Source: Crocinitomicaceae bacterium (lineage in GTDB: Bacteria > Bacteroidota > Bacteroidia > Flavobacteriales_D > Crocinitomicaceae). Taken from it: 60,647 bases of DNA. Position numbers and translations under genes: made by a program. The notes beneath the pieces were generated by a model, which was not told the DNA's origin, did not search any database, and was given only the letters and a program-made list of their open reading frames with translations. This document shows positions 33,420-43,545 of this stretch, one piece after another (position 1 is the first letter of the stretch; each line of letters begins with the position of its first letter). The stretch lies in NCBI GenBank assembly GCA_029251865.1, contig JAQXCN010000007.1, positions 1 to 60,647 of the forward strand, in the 5' to 3' direction.

Positions 33420-34794
33420 GGAGTAAATTTGTATTGATCATTAGTATGCCAAAAAAGAAAACATCTAGAAGCGAAAACCCCCAAAAAATACCGTACTGAA
33501 AACAAGAGTATACAAGAATTGGTATGAGAATTAAAAAGTTTTTCTTCGTCCAAATAAAAAAAGTAATAGATAGAAAGAGCAGCGTTATTAATATTCCATT
33601 CGAGGCAAGAATCTGCAGAAATGAATTGTGGGCGTGGATTAATTTCAGTTTTTTATCATCTTGATTTATTGTCTTGAATAAAAGTTTATCCGACCCATAC
33701 CCAAACCACTTATGCTCATTTATATATTGAAAATAATTCATCCAAATAAGAGTTCGCCCCGAGGTGTTTATCCCTTTTGTAGAATTGTAAAATAGTTTAT
33801 TTACAAATGCATTTGTATCTAGCTCGTTTCCAACTTTCATTCTCGGATAGTGAACGGTTTTCGGAGTGTCGTGTATTTCTGAGTAGGTCAGTTGAGTAGC
33901 TTCAGTTTTATACTTTAGTTCTAATTGTTTTTTTTCTGGATTTTTCTTTCCTAATTCTACTAAAATATTGTGATTTGCAAAGACAAAAAACACACCTGAG
34001 AACAAAAATATATTTGTTCCTTTTAAGAGTAAGTGTTTCAATTCAAGTTTTGAACTTGTGATCAATTGATAGCCTAATAAAAGCACCCAGAATACGAGTA
34101 CGGATATAATTAATGCACGATTAAAAGAAAACAAAACCCCAGTAAATAGCATCGTTTTAAGAAGGTTTTTAAGCCATAAATTTAACTGAACAAATTCAAT
34201 GGAAATAACAGCAACTAATAATTTTAAAGCAAATACAGAGGAACTTATGCTCAGGCCATTTACACGATGATCATACAAATAATCACTTGAATTATTAATC
34301 TTGGGAACATTTTCAATGAAGAAGGAGCGTACGCCAAAATAATACTCCACGGAAGCAATTAAACACTCGAAGGCAACCCAATACAAGAAGTATCGAAATA
34401 CTTTTTTTAAATCAATTATATAGGCGGTAAAGATGAGTAGAGGAAAAAGTAAGAATGAGGCATAGTAATCTTTTAGTATTAAGATTGGGTGCCCAGTAAT
34501 CAATTTATTAATGTAGGAGGTAGAGATGTAAATTAAGATTAAGCCAATGGAGGTTTTTACTTTTTTAGTAACGCGAATACTCTGCTTTAAATCAGAGATT
34601 GATTTCAAATTGAATAGAACAATCGCCAAAGGAACAAGCAAGTAATAATATTCATTCGCAAAAAATAGTGTAGCTAGAAATAGCAATGATGCATAACATA
34701 GAGACATCCAGTGTGTAACGCTCATATTTTCAAACCGAGAAGTTAGTGATGTCATCAAATTAAGAACTGATTTTATTTGTAAGTTCTTCATCAT
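33409..34794 (-). CDS. O-antigen ligase/polymerase family membrane protein (WaaL/Wzy-like), second of two
   Basis: A protein of about 461 residues with ten or more hydrophobic segments. The signature is GRTLIWMNYF, GYGSDKLL and LIHAHNSFLQILASNGILITL in the last third, with the His-x-His-Asn pattern of the family. The start chosen is the ATG at 34792-34794, which follows an A-rich stretch as usual here; a TTG twelve bases upstream and an ATG at 34755 are alternatives. The chosen start overlaps the end of the flippase gene by about 35 bases, while 34755 would leave no overlap, so the true start is unresolved. Confidence 0.85.
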   Translation of the reverse strand: MMKNLQIKSVLNLMTSLTSRFENMSVTHWMSLCYASLLFLATLFFANEYYYLLVPLAIVLFNLKSISDLKQSIRVTKKVKTSIGLILIYISTSYINKLITGHPILILKDYYASFLLFPLLIFTAYIIDLKKVFRYFLYWVAFECLIASVEYYFGVRSFFIENVPKINNSSDYLYDHRVNGLSISSSVFALKLLVAVISIEFVQLNLWLKNLLKTMLFTGVLFSFNRALIISVLVFWVLLLGYQLITSSKLELKHLLLKGTNIFLFSGVFFVFANHNILVELGKKNPEKKQLELKYKTEATQLTYSEIHDTPKTVHYPRMKVGNELDTNAFVNKLFYNSTKGINTSGRTLIWMNYFQYINEHKWFGYGSDKLLFKTINQDDKKLKLIHAHNSFLQILASNGILITLLFLSITFFIWTKKNFLILIPILVYSCFQYGIFWGFSLLDVFFFGILMINTNLLHEE

Positions 34795-36076
34795 GTTTTT
34801 TAACAATTCCGAATAAGAAATAGATCGTAACTATAGCTACAAGAACTTGTGCCCAAGTGACACAGTGAAACATTAAAATAATATTCTTTTCCTGAAATCC
34901 TATTCCCATTGGAATCAATACGAAGCCAAGAATTTGCAATATTGAACCAATTACACCTATAACTAAATAGGTCTTTTGTTTATCAAAAACAAGCGGGATT
35001 GTAGATAGGGGAGAAACAATAAAATTCAGCATTAACCATGGTGCCATAATCTCAGAAAGTTCGCCTGAGAACCTCCATTCACTCCCAAAAACAAATCCAA
35101 ACAATGGGGCACCAAAAAAGTAAATGATAAGAAACGGAAAGATGGATAATAAAGATAAGCTTATTAGCACTTTTTTGAAGAGTGGGAAAATGAGTTTTCC
35201 ATCACTTTTGAAGGCTGAAATACGACTAAAAAAAACATGCGATAAAGAGGCTCCAATTAACATGACTGGTATTCTGAGCATTCTGTATGAGTGGTCAAAT
35301 GCGCCAAATAAACTTTCTGAGAAGAATTCAATGAGGATGATTGCAACTAGGACATCTCGGATATAATCACTCAATGCTAGCGGGAGGTTAGCCAAAGGGA
35401 AGTCTTTATATTGTCTGGATAGAACCTTTGTTCTTAGCGCAGTGAGTTTTGAGGTAACCTTAGGCTTCAGTAATAAAAAGTCTTTTAAAAAATAAAGCGC
35501 ACTCACCATAAAGCTAATACTATATGCCAAGATTAGCCCGATACTACCGGCTTTAAAGAAACCAAAACCCACCCGCAATCCATTCAGGGTAATAGACTGT
35601 GTCATTTTGGCCATCGAGATATTTTTAAAATACTTCTTCCTAATCGACCAATTGGTCCCTAGATTAAAAAAAGATAGGCAGATAACGGTGATAAGCAGCA
35701 GTAGAAGTAACTGATAAAAATCAAAACCTTTTCCATTCATTATCCCGTAGGTAATACCTGAAAGGAGGCAAATAAGGATTGTTATTATCGTAATTTTTAA
35801 TGCAAATCTGAAGAGAATAAAAGCGTGTTTGTCCTTTTTGGGTAAGGGTAGGGCGTATTCGTATCGTGCTGTTGCAATAGTGGCGAGCAAAACAGTGATT
35901 CTTTGAAACATACCAAACTCTCCCATCTCTGCGGGGGTGTACAAACGTGTTATAATTGGTGCAAGCATATAACCGATTATTTGGGCTATGAGCGTACCCG
36001 TCATTAAAACAGCTAATGATTTTAAAAAGTCATTTGCTGTTAATTTGTTTTTAAAGCGATCGAACATGCGCATCAA
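34760..36076 (-). CDS. Polysaccharide flippase (Wzx-like, MATE/MOP superfamily)
   Basis: A 438-residue protein with about twelve hydrophobic helices. It begins DFLKSLAVLMTGTLIAQIIGYMLAPIITRLYTPAEMGEFGMF (shown here only in part of its family pattern), a typical start for polysaccharide exporters of this superfamily, and continues with alternating helices and basic loops such as LGTNWSIRKKYFKNIS. It would move undecaprenyl-linked repeat units across the inner membrane. It is the first gene of the minus-strand polysaccharide operon and is divergent from the 3-hydroxybutyryl-CoA dehydrogenase gene. Confidence 0.9.
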   Translation of the reverse strand: MMRMFDRFKNKLTANDFLKSLAVLMTGTLIAQIIGYMLAPIITRLYTPAEMGEFGMFQRITVLLATIATARYEYALPLPKKDKHAFILFRFALKITIITILICLLSGITYGIMNGKGFDFYQLLLLLLITVICLSFFNLGTNWSIRKKYFKNISMAKMTQSITLNGLRVGFGFFKAGSIGLILAYSISFMVSALYFLKDFLLLKPKVTSKLTALRTKVLSRQYKDFPLANLPLALSDYIRDVLVAIILIEFFSESLFGAFDHSYRMLRIPVMLIGASLSHVFFSRISAFKSDGKLIFPLFKKVLISLSLLSIFPFLIIYFFGAPLFGFVFGSEWRFSGELSEIMAPWLMLNFIVSPLSTIPLVFDKQKTYLVIGVIGSILQILGFVLIPMGIGFQEKNIILMFHCVTWAQVLVAIVTIYFLFGIVKKHDEELTNKISS

Positions 36077-36135
36077 AGATAGGAAATTGCAACGGATTCA
36101 TTTTTCAATCCAGGCACTGAGATTCATTGATTTCT

Positions 36136-36143
36136 TATATTTG
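36136..36143 (+). promoter_or_regulatory. Candidate -7 promoter element of the hydroxybutyryl-CoA dehydrogenase gene
   Basis: TATATTTG fits TAnnTTTG and lies 15 bases ahead of the ATG at 36159, which would give a very short leader. No clear TTG lies at the expected upstream distance. Confidence 0.5.
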
Positions 36144-36158
36144 TACAAAATTAAAATC

Positions 36159-37049
36159 ATGAAGAATATTGCAGTAATTGGTGCGGGTACAATGGGTAAT
36201 GGAATCGCTCATGTTTTCGCACAATCAGGGTACAATGTAAATCTTGTAGATTTGTCTCAAGATGCTTTAGATAAAGCACTTCGTACAATCACAAAAAACT
36301 TAGACCGTCAATTGTCTAAAGAAAAAATCACTGCAGCAATTAAGGATGAGACGTTATCGAGAATAGCATTACATACCGATACGAAATCTGGGATTAATGG
36401 TGTAGAACTTGTTGTAGAGGCAGCAACAGAAAACACCGATCTTAAGTTGAAAATATTCAAACAGTTAGATGAATTAGCTGATTCCCAAACAATTTTAGCA
36501 ACAAATACCTCATCAATTTCTATCACTCAGATTGCAGCCGTGACGAATCGTCCAGAAAAAGTTATAGGTATGCATTTTATGAATCCAGTTCCTGTAATGA
36601 AGCTCGTAGAGATTATTAGGGGGTATTCTACCTCGGATGAAGTTACGGAAACCATTATGTCCTTATCCCGAAGTTTACAAAAATCACCGGTTGAGGTAAA
36701 TGACTATCCTGGGTTTATTGCCAATAGGATTTTGATGCCAATGATTAATGAGGCAATCTGTTCCTTACATGAGGGCGTAGCAGGAGTGGAGGAGATAGAT
36801 ACAGTGATGAAGCTGGGCATGGCACATCCGATGGGTCCATTACAGCTCGCAGACTTTATAGGTTTAGATGTTTGTTTAGCAATTCTTGAAGTACTCCATG
36901 ACGGCTTTGGAAATCCTAAGTATGCGCCTTGTCCTTTACTTGTTAATATGGTCACTGCAGGTAAGAAGGGCGTAAAATCAGGAGAAGGTTTTTACAGTTG
37001 GGGTCATGGTACCAAAGACCTTATTGTTTCCGATAAATTCAAGAAATAA
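36159..37049 (+). CDS. 3-hydroxybutyryl-CoA dehydrogenase
   Basis: A 296-residue NAD-dependent enzyme oxidising 3-hydroxybutyryl-CoA (or reducing acetoacetyl-CoA). The N-terminal Rossmann fold begins MKNIAVIGAGTMGNGIAHVFAQSG; later motifs are VVEAATEN (about residues 87-94), ATNTSSISIT (about 115-124), IGMHFMNPVPVMKLVEII (about 138-155, with the catalytic His) and PGFIANRILMPMINEA (about 184-199), followed by LGMAHPMGPLQLADFIGLDV. The start is set at 36159 because it gives the family N-terminus and follows a promoter element; the frame is open 57 codons further upstream, but that would run into the divergent flippase gene. It overlaps the convergent NUDIX gene by 11 bases. Confidence 0.95.
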   Translation: MKNIAVIGAGTMGNGIAHVFAQSGYNVNLVDLSQDALDKALRTITKNLDRQLSKEKITAAIKDETLSRIALHTDTKSGINGVELVVEAATENTDLKLKIFKQLDELADSQTILATNTSSISITQIAAVTNRPEKVIGMHFMNPVPVMKLVEIIRGYSTSDEVTETIMSLSRSLQKSPVEVNDYPGFIANRILMPMINEAICSLHEGVAGVEEIDTVMKLGMAHPMGPLQLADFIGLDVCLAILEVLHDGFGNPKYAPCPLLVNMVTAGKKGVKSGEGFYSWGHGTKDLIVSDKFKK

Positions 37050-37485
37050 GGTTTACTTTATTTTTTAGGCACTTAAGGGCATCCTTATCTATAGGGAAAG
37101 TTAAGTTTGATTCTTTGAGGTCGGCGAGACGCACCCATTTTTGATACTCTCCATCTTCGGTTAAAGGCAACTGATAATCTTCTTCGCCAAGCTTATGAAT
37201 ATCACGGCAAGTGACTATGTAATAAAAGCATGTTACTTGAGTTTCTGTATCGAATGATGACTGTTGGTAATAGTCGTTGAAAAACAAAAACTCATAAGAA
37301 AGAATAGAGGTTTCAAGCTCTTCAAAAAATTCACGTTTTAAAGCTTGAATTATGCCTTCACCCTTTTCAACACCACCTCCAGGAAATTTTCTAAAATAGA
37401 GCCCAAATCTAAATTCATCAGAAATTAAAACCTCTTGATGATCATTAATAATTATACCATAAACACGCTGAGAAAGCTTTGTCAT
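37039..37485 (-). CDS. NUDIX hydrolase
   Basis: A 148-residue NUDIX-fold pyrophosphatase. The Nudix box is intact up to its catalytic core: G-x5-E-x7-REFFEE (FPGGGVEKGE then REFFEELET, about residues 33-56); the usual final Gly is replaced by Thr. The substrate of such proteins (nucleotide or coenzyme diphosphates) cannot be predicted from the box. Its ATG overlaps the stop of the small secreted-protein gene as ATGA, and its 3' end overlaps the convergent dehydrogenase gene. Confidence 0.9.
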   Translation of the reverse strand: MTKLSQRVYGIIINDHQEVLISDEFRFGLYFRKFPGGGVEKGEGIIQALKREFFEELETSILSYEFLFFNDYYQQSSFDTETQVTCFYYIVTCRDIHKLGEEDYQLPLTEDGEYQKWVRLADLKESNLTFPIDKDALKCLKNKVNLIS

Positions 37486-37820
37486 TCACAATCCTCAAAA
37501 GGGAAAGTTCTGAAGTTATCTTGACGAACAACACCTACAAAGGGGCAAGAAAGTAAATTAGAATACGATCCAAATAAACCTATGAATTCCTCCTCAGTCC
37601 AATTTGGTAATTCAGTTGTAAATACGAGAACGTTACCATTCGTCGGGTCAATGCGAACCATCCAAATTCCTGCTTTATTCTTTATCTCTTCTTCCAAAGT
37701 TTTAATGAGTGTCTGATCCGAAGAATTTAGCTTGCCTTGTGCAAAGTATTTATTAAGATCTTGACCAAAGGAATTAAGCGACGCAAAAGAAACAAAGAGA
37801 ATGATTATGAGGTTACGCAT
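37482..37820 (-). CDS. Small secreted protein of unknown function
   Basis: A 112-residue protein with a signal peptide (1-19, ending NSFGQ). The mature part of about 93 residues is soluble, with GKLNSSDQTLIKTLEEEI, a WMVRIDPTNGNVLVFT strand pair, a WTEEEFIGLFGSYSNLL helix and two Cys residues (in LSCPF and the C-terminal EDCE) that could form a disulphide in the periplasm. No family is recognised. It lies 8 bases after enolase and overlaps the NUDIX gene by four bases, so it is part of the carA-eno operon. Confidence 0.65.
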   Translation of the reverse strand: MRNLIIILFVSFASLNSFGQDLNKYFAQGKLNSSDQTLIKTLEEEIKNKAGIWMVRIDPTNGNVLVFTTELPNWTEEEFIGLFGSYSNLLSCPFVGVVRQDNFRTFPFEDCE

Positions 37821-37828
37821 GAGTTTTT

Positions 37829-39109
<1,281 letters not shown>

Positions 39110-40213
39110 TTAGTTTTTATGAGATTTCATATTCTCAATAAATGAATCGAATAAGTATCTCGAGTCATGTGGGCCTGCTGATGCTTCTGGGTGGTATTGG
39201 ACGGAAAATACTGGTTTGTCTTTTAATGCAATCCCAGCTATGGTATGGTCATTTAGGTGAATGTGTGTAACCTCAATGTCGTTGCGGTCCTCAACACTAT
39301 CTTTAGATATTACGAATCCATGATTCTGTGAGGTTATTTCTCCTTTACCTGTTTTTAGATTTTTAATGGGGTGATTAATTCCTCTGTGGCCATTAAACAT
39401 CTTTTCAGTTTTTAAACCTTGACTTAAACCAAAAACTTGATGTCCTAGACAAATACCGAAAACAGGTTTACCTGTCGCTATAATTTCTTTCACTAGAGTA
39501 ATGGTATCTGGCATAGCAGAAGGATCGCCGGGTCCATTTGAAAGCATATATCCATCAGGATTAAATGATGCGAGGTCTTCTTTTGAGGAATGTAATGGAA
39601 ATACCTTTACATGACAGCCTTTTTCTACAAGACATTGTACAATATTTCTTTTCACGCCTAAGTCAAGCAGTGAAACTTTGAATTGGACATTGTCCGGTAA
39701 AACCTCGTAGGCATCTGCGGTAGTAACCTTCGAGGAAAGTTCGAGACCATTCATTTTAGGCAGTTCGAGGACATCTTTTTTAAGGCTTTCTTCATTCAAA
39801 TTAGACGAAGAGATGATAGCGTTCATTGCGCCTTTATCTCTAATATGTCTTACTAAGGCCCTTGTATCAATATCAGAAATACCCACAGTTTCGTGATGCA
39901 CCATGAAATCCTGAAGAGATTGATCTCCGGATGTTCTTGAGAAACCATCTGAGAATTTTTTAGTTATCAGTCCAGAGATATTGATTTTATCTGATTCTTG
40001 TTCATTGGATTGAGTACCGTAGTTTCCAATATGTGCTGTAGTCATGATAAGAAGTTGCCCATAATATGAGGGATCGGTAAATACCTCTTGGTATCCAGTC
40101 ATTCCCGTATTGAAAGCAATTTCTCCACCTGTTGTCCCAATTTTACCAATGGCTTTTCCTTTAAAAACTGTACCATCTTCCAAAACTAGAATTGCGCTTC
40201 CTTTCTCGCTCAT
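39110..40213 (-). CDS. carA: Carbamoyl-phosphate synthase small (glutaminase) subunit
   Basis: A 367-residue subunit that releases ammonia from glutamine for carbamoyl phosphate synthesis (arginine and pyrimidines). The N-terminal CPSase_sm domain contains GEIAFNTGMTGYQEVFTDPSY (in part) and IGNYG. The class I glutamine amidotransferase domain has LSNGPGDP, the nucleophile Cys in FGICLGHQVFG (about residues 250-260), and the His/Glu of VQYHPEASAGPHD (about 338-350). The large subunit carB is not adjacent. It is the first gene after the ribosomal operon terminator; TAAGTTTC about 30 bases upstream of the start is a possible promoter element. Confidence 0.97.
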   Translation of the reverse strand: MSEKGSAILVLEDGTVFKGKAIGKIGTTGGEIAFNTGMTGYQEVFTDPSYYGQLLIMTTAHIGNYGTQSNEQESDKINISGLITKKFSDGFSRTSGDQSLQDFMVHHETVGISDIDTRALVRHIRDKGAMNAIISSSNLNEESLKKDVLELPKMNGLELSSKVTTADAYEVLPDNVQFKVSLLDLGVKRNIVQCLVEKGCHVKVFPLHSSKEDLASFNPDGYMLSNGPGDPSAMPDTITLVKEIIATGKPVFGICLGHQVFGLSQGLKTEKMFNGHRGINHPIKNLKTGKGEITSQNHGFVISKDSVEDRNDIEVTHIHLNDHTIAGIALKDKPVFSVQYHPEASAGPHDSRYLFDSFIENMKSHKN

Positions 40214-40269
40214 TCAATTTTATTTTTTGTAAAATTAGAAACTTAACACGAATCGAAGTATTAAAACAT

Positions 40270-40300
40270 AAAAAAAGGCGATGAATTCATCGCCTTTTTT
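40270..40300. terminator. Perfect palindromic bidirectional terminator after rplQ
   Basis: An 18-base perfect palindrome, GGCGATGAATTCATCGCC at 40277-40294, is flanked by seven A and six T. It ends the ribosomal operon on the minus strand; carA on the same strand begins about 60 bases further on. Confidence 0.9.
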
Positions 40301-40330
40301 GAAAATATGTTAATTTCTTTCGAAAAATCT

Positions 40331-40939
40331 CTATTTATCTTCTTTTTTTTCTTCGTCAGTCGTGTTTTCATCCGACTTTGAAGGTTCTTCTAGAGCTTCA
40401 GCTTTTGTTTCTTCCACTGGTGCGTCTTCTGTAGTATCAGCCACTGTTTCTTCAATAACTTCCGCAGATGTTTCCTCAACAACCGCTTCTTCAATTGTAG
40501 TTGATTCGTTAGTTGTGGACTTTTTACCACCTCTACGTGATCTTCTCGTAGTTTTCGTTGCTGATTCTTTGGTATAAACCTCATTGAAGTCTACTAATTC
40601 AATCATACACATTTCCGCATTATCTCCTAGTCTGTATCCAGTTCTAATGATACGTGTGTACCCCCCATTTCTGGTTGCAATTTTAGGTGCTACTTCTCTA
40701 AAAAGTTCCGTAACGACATCTTTATTTTGAAGGTATGAGAAAACTGTTCTTCTCGAATGCGTAGAGTCTGTTTTTGACTTTGTGAGTAAAGGTTCCACAT
40801 ATACCCTTAAAGCTTTCGCCTTTGCAAGTGTAGTATTAATAGTTTTATGTTCAATTAAAGAACAAGCCATGTTCGAAAGAAGACTTCTTCTGTGTCCTTT
40901 CTTTCTACTTAAGTGATTAACTTTTTTTCCGTGTCTCAT
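40331..40939 (-). CDS. rplQ: 50S ribosomal protein L17 (bL17) with long charged C-terminal extension
   Basis: A 202-residue protein. Residues 1 to about 120 are a complete bL17 ([59 protein letters not shown]). The remaining 80 residues form a tail: a basic stretch ([10 protein letters not shown]) and then an acidic region made mostly of Glu, Thr, Ala, Val and Asp. Shorter tails occur in other Bacteroidota L17 proteins, but this one is long. L17 sits by the exit tunnel. Last gene of the ribosomal operon, 5 bases after rpoA. Confidence 0.97.
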   Translation of the reverse strand: MRHGKKVNHLSRKKGHRRSLLSNMACSLIEHKTINTTLAKAKALRVYVEPLLTKSKTDSTHSRRTVFSYLQNKDVVTELFREVAPKIATRNGGYTRIIRTGYRLGDNAEMCMIELVDFNEVYTKESATKTTRRSRRGGKKSTTNESTTIEEAVVEETSAEVIEETVADTTEDAPVEETKAEALEEPSKSDENTTDEEKKEDK

Positions 40940-40944
40940 TATTC

Positions 40945-41937
40945 TTATTCTTTGTCAAGTTTATATTTAGAAACATTCATTCCAAATGTTAACCCTTTAT
41001 TATCAACTAAATCTTCAAGTTCAGTAAGTGATTTTTTACCGAAGTTTCTAAATTTCAATAAATCTGATTTAGCATATGATACTAAGTCTCCTAATGTTTC
41101 AACATCTGCAGCTTTCAAACAATTTAAAGCACGTACAGAAAGATCCATATCTACAAGTTTAGTTTTCAATAGCTGACGCATGTGAAGTGAAGTTTCATCA
41201 AATTCTTCTGTCTCAGATTTCGCGTCACTTTCTAATGTGATTCTCTCATCTGAGAATAACATGAAGTGATGAATTAAGATTTTTGCAGCTTCTTTCAATG
41301 CTTCCTTTGGGTGTATAGAACCATCTGTTTTAATCGAAAACAATAGTTTCTCATAATCAGTTTTTTGCTCAACACGGAAGTTATCGATAGCGTACTGAAC
41401 GTTAACGATAGGTGTAAAAATAGAATCTATAAATACAGTACCAAATGAAGCTGTAGAAGTCTTGTTTTCCTCAGCTGGAGCGTAACCCCGCCCTTTGTTT
41501 ATATTTAATTCCATCTCAATCTTCACTGAGTTTTCCATGTGACAAATTACTTGATCTGGGTTTAATACTTGGAAAGCACTTGTGTATTTTCCAATATCAC
41601 CAGCAGTAAATTTATCTTGACCAGCAACTGTTAATGTTACAGTTTCTGAATCTGTACCTTCAATTTGTCTTTTAAACCGAACTTGCTTTAAATTTAAAAT
41701 GATTTCAGTCACATCCTCAGCAACTCCTTTAATAGTTGTGAATTCATGATCAACACCTTGAATCTTGATTGAAGTAATTGCGAAACCTTCAAGTGAAGAA
41801 AGTAAAATTCTTCTTAAAGAATTTCCAATTGTAATACCATACCCAGGCTCTAATGGTCTAAATTCGAATTCACCACTGAACTCGTCAGAGTGATTCATAA
41901 TTACCTTATCCGGTTTTTGAAAATCTAATATTGCCAT
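40945..41937 (-). CDS. rpoA: DNA-directed RNA polymerase alpha subunit
   Basis: A 330-residue subunit. The N-terminal domain (about 1-235) that dimerises and nucleates core assembly includes [28 protein letters not shown] sequence (about residues 30-53) and [10 protein letters not shown]. The C-terminal domain (about 250-320), which contacts UP elements and activators, shows [24 protein letters not shown] and [22 protein letters not shown]. All canonical parts are present. It lies 11 bases after rpsD. Confidence 0.98.
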   Translation of the reverse strand: MAILDFQKPDKVIMNHSDEFSGEFEFRPLEPGYGITIGNSLRRILLSSLEGFAITSIKIQGVDHEFTTIKGVAEDVTEIILNLKQVRFKRQIEGTDSETVTLTVAGQDKFTAGDIGKYTSAFQVLNPDQVICHMENSVKIEMELNINKGRGYAPAEENKTSTASFGTVFIDSIFTPIVNVQYAIDNFRVEQKTDYEKLLFSIKTDGSIHPKEALKEAAKILIHHFMLFSDERITLESDAKSETEEFDETSLHMRQLLKTKLVDMDLSVRALNCLKAADVETLGDLVSYAKSDLLKFRNFGKKSLTELEDLVDNKGLTFGMNVSKYKLDKE

Positions 41938-41948
41938 GTTATTTAAGA

Positions 41949-42554
41949 TTATTTAGAGTAAAGTTCAACAATTAATTGTTCCTTGATCGTTTCAGGAATC
42001 AATTCTCGAGAAGGGATATTCATAACAGTTCCACTGTATGTTGCATTATCCCACGTTAGCCATTCGTAAATTTTAGAATTTGCACTAACTGAATTCGTTA
42101 TAGCCTCTAGAGACTTTGATTTTTCACGAACGCTAACTACATCTCCTACTTTAATTTGAAATGATGGTATATTAACAATCTCACCATTTACAGTAATATG
42201 TTTGTGAGAAACTAATTGCCTTGCACCTCGACGAGTAGGGGAGATACCTAATCGGAAAACCATATTATCCAATCGTGATTCACACAATTGAAGTAAGTTT
42301 TCACCGGTAATACCTTTCATTCTCGATGCTTTCTTAAACATATTTGAGAATTGTCTTTCCAATATACCATAAGTATACTTTGCTTTCTGCTTTTCGCCAA
42401 GCTGGATCGAATATTCTGATTGTTTACCACGTCTTTTAGATGGGCCATGCTGACCTGGACCGTAGCTTCTTTTTTCTAACGCTTTATCAGGGCCAAAGAT
42501 TGGATCTTTGAACCTTCTAGCGATTTTTGATTTGGGACCTGTGTATCTTGCCAT
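41949..42554 (-). CDS. rpsD: 30S ribosomal protein S4 (uS4)
   Basis: A 201-residue S4, a primary 16S rRNA binder that starts 30S body assembly. It begins [15 protein letters not shown] and has the S4 RNA-binding domain (about residues 92-155; [34 protein letters not shown]). The N-terminal zinc-binding Cys cluster of some S4 proteins is absent. In other phyla S4 represses its own operon; the folded 73-base leader just upstream makes autogenous control plausible here. Confidence 0.98.
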   Translation of the reverse strand: MARYTGPKSKIARRFKDPIFGPDKALEKRSYGPGQHGPSKRRGKQSEYSIQLGEKQKAKYTYGILERQFSNMFKKASRMKGITGENLLQLCESRLDNMVFRLGISPTRRGARQLVSHKHITVNGEIVNIPSFQIKVGDVVSVREKSKSLEAITNSVSANSKIYEWLTWDNATYSGTVMNIPSRELIPETIKEQLIVELYSK

Positions 42555-42571
42555 TTTATTTAGTTTTAGAT

Positions 42572-42615
42572 GGGAATCATGAATTAAGGCATTGTCCTTC
42601 GATGATTGACTTCCC
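42572..42615 (-). promoter_or_regulatory. Folded leader RNA ahead of rpsD, possible S4 autoregulatory element
   Basis: The 73-base rpsK-rpsD gap is long for this operon. On the minus strand GGGAA (42615-42611), a bulged G and TCA (42609-42607) pair with TGA-TTCCC (42579-42572), and AAGG (42599-42596) pairs with CCTT (42589-42586) inside around a six-base loop. The fold leaves the rpsD start about 18 bases downstream. Confidence 0.5.
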
Positions 42616-42627
42616 GGTTAAATATTA

Positions 42628-43014
42628 TTATACTCTTCTTCGTTTTGGAGGTCTACATCCATTATGCGGCATTGGAGTAACGTCAACTATTTCAGTTACT
42701 TCTATTCCAGAGTTGTGAATCGCGCGAATTGCTGATTCACGACCTGCACCAGGGCCTTTAACAAAGACACGAACTTTTCTTAATCCGTAGTCATGTGCTT
42801 CTTTCGAACAATCCTCTGCAGCGATTTGTGCCGCATAAGGTGTGTTCTTTTTCGATCCTCTAAAGCCCATTTTACCTGCTGATGACCATGAGATTACCTG
42901 ACCTGAAGTATTCGTCAAAGAAATAATGATGTTATTGAAACTAGCTTGAATATGCGCTTCTCCAGTAGCATCTATCTTGACGTTCTTTTTCTTTTTTTGA
43001 TTCGTTTTTGCCAT
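42628..43014 (-). CDS. rpsK: 30S ribosomal protein S11 (uS11)
   Basis: A 128-residue S11 of the 30S platform, near the E site and the Shine-Dalgarno/anti-SD region. Lys-rich N-terminus, then [34 protein letters not shown] (in part), [34 protein letters not shown], and the C-terminal [12 protein letters not shown]. Lies between rpsM (13 bases) and the rpsD leader. Confidence 0.98.
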   Translation of the reverse strand: MAKTNQKKKKNVKIDATGEAHIQASFNNIIISLTNTSGQVISWSSAGKMGFRGSKKNTPYAAQIAAEDCSKEAHDYGLRKVRVFVKGPGAGRESAIRAIHNSGIEVTEIVDVTPMPHNGCRPPKRRRV

Positions 43015-43027
43015 GATAAACTATTTA

Positions 43028-43402
43028 TTATTTAGTTACTTTTTTCTTGTTAGCAACTGTTTTTCTCTTACCTTTTCTCGTTCTAGAATTATTTTTAGTA
43101 CGTTGACCTCTCAGTGGAAGACCTGCTCTATGTCGGATTCCTCTTACACAACCGATATCCATAAGCCTTTTAATATTCAATTGTACCTCAGAACGAAGTT
43201 GTCCTTCTGTTTTAACTTCATTCACTGAATTCCTGATCGCTGATAATTGAGCATCATCCCAATCCTGAACTTTTGTGCTTTCATCAATTGAATTGTCTTT
43301 CAAAATCTTCTTTGAAGTACTTCTCCCAATTCCGAAGATGTATGTTAAACCAACAACACCTCTTTTATTTTTGGGCAAATCTATTCCTGCAATACGTGCC
43401 AT
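43028..43402 (-). CDS. rpsM: 30S ribosomal protein S13 (uS13)
   Basis: A 124-residue S13 of the 30S head that contacts the large subunit and P-site tRNA. It begins [26 protein letters not shown], with the helix-two-turn-helix and a C-terminal basic tail containing [25 protein letters not shown] (in part). It starts 12 bases after the rpmJ stop. Confidence 0.98.
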   Translation of the reverse strand: MARIAGIDLPKNKRGVVGLTYIFGIGRSTSKKILKDNSIDESTKVQDWDDAQLSAIRNSVNEVKTEGQLRSEVQLNIKRLMDIGCVRGIRHRAGLPLRGQRTKNNSRTRKGKRKTVANKKKVTK

Positions 43403-43414
43403 AATTCTTACTTA

Positions 43415-43531
43415 TTAACCTTGTCTTTGTTTAAATTTCGGGTTCTTCTTATTAATCACGTAAACACGACCCTTTCGTTTTACGATTTTGCAATCTGCGC
43501 TTCTTTTTTTTACTGATGCTCTTACTTTCAT
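43415..43531 (-). CDS. rpmJ: 50S ribosomal protein L36 (bL36), zinc-independent form
   Basis: A 38-residue protein found by translating the gap between infA and rps[21 protein letters not shown] and ending NPKFKQRQG. Only one of the Cys/His ligands of zinc-binding L36 is left (Cys14), so this is the C-minus, zinc-free form. It sits in its standard place between infA and rpsM. Confidence 0.95.
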   Translation of the reverse strand: MKVRASVKKRSADCKIVKRKGRVYVINKKNPKFKQRQG

Positions 43532-43545
43532 TGCTTTGTTAATTA

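Noticed and set aside
35988-36158. N-terminal extension of the 3-hydroxybutyryl-CoA dehydrogenase frame
   Set aside because: The extension overlaps the divergent flippase gene, has no family counterpart, and a promoter element lies between it and the family start at 36159.
40362-40577. Ser/Val-rich open frame opposite rplQ
   Set aside because: Opposite-strand shadow of the acidic L17 tail, whose repeated GAA/GAT/ACA codons avoid stops on the other strand.
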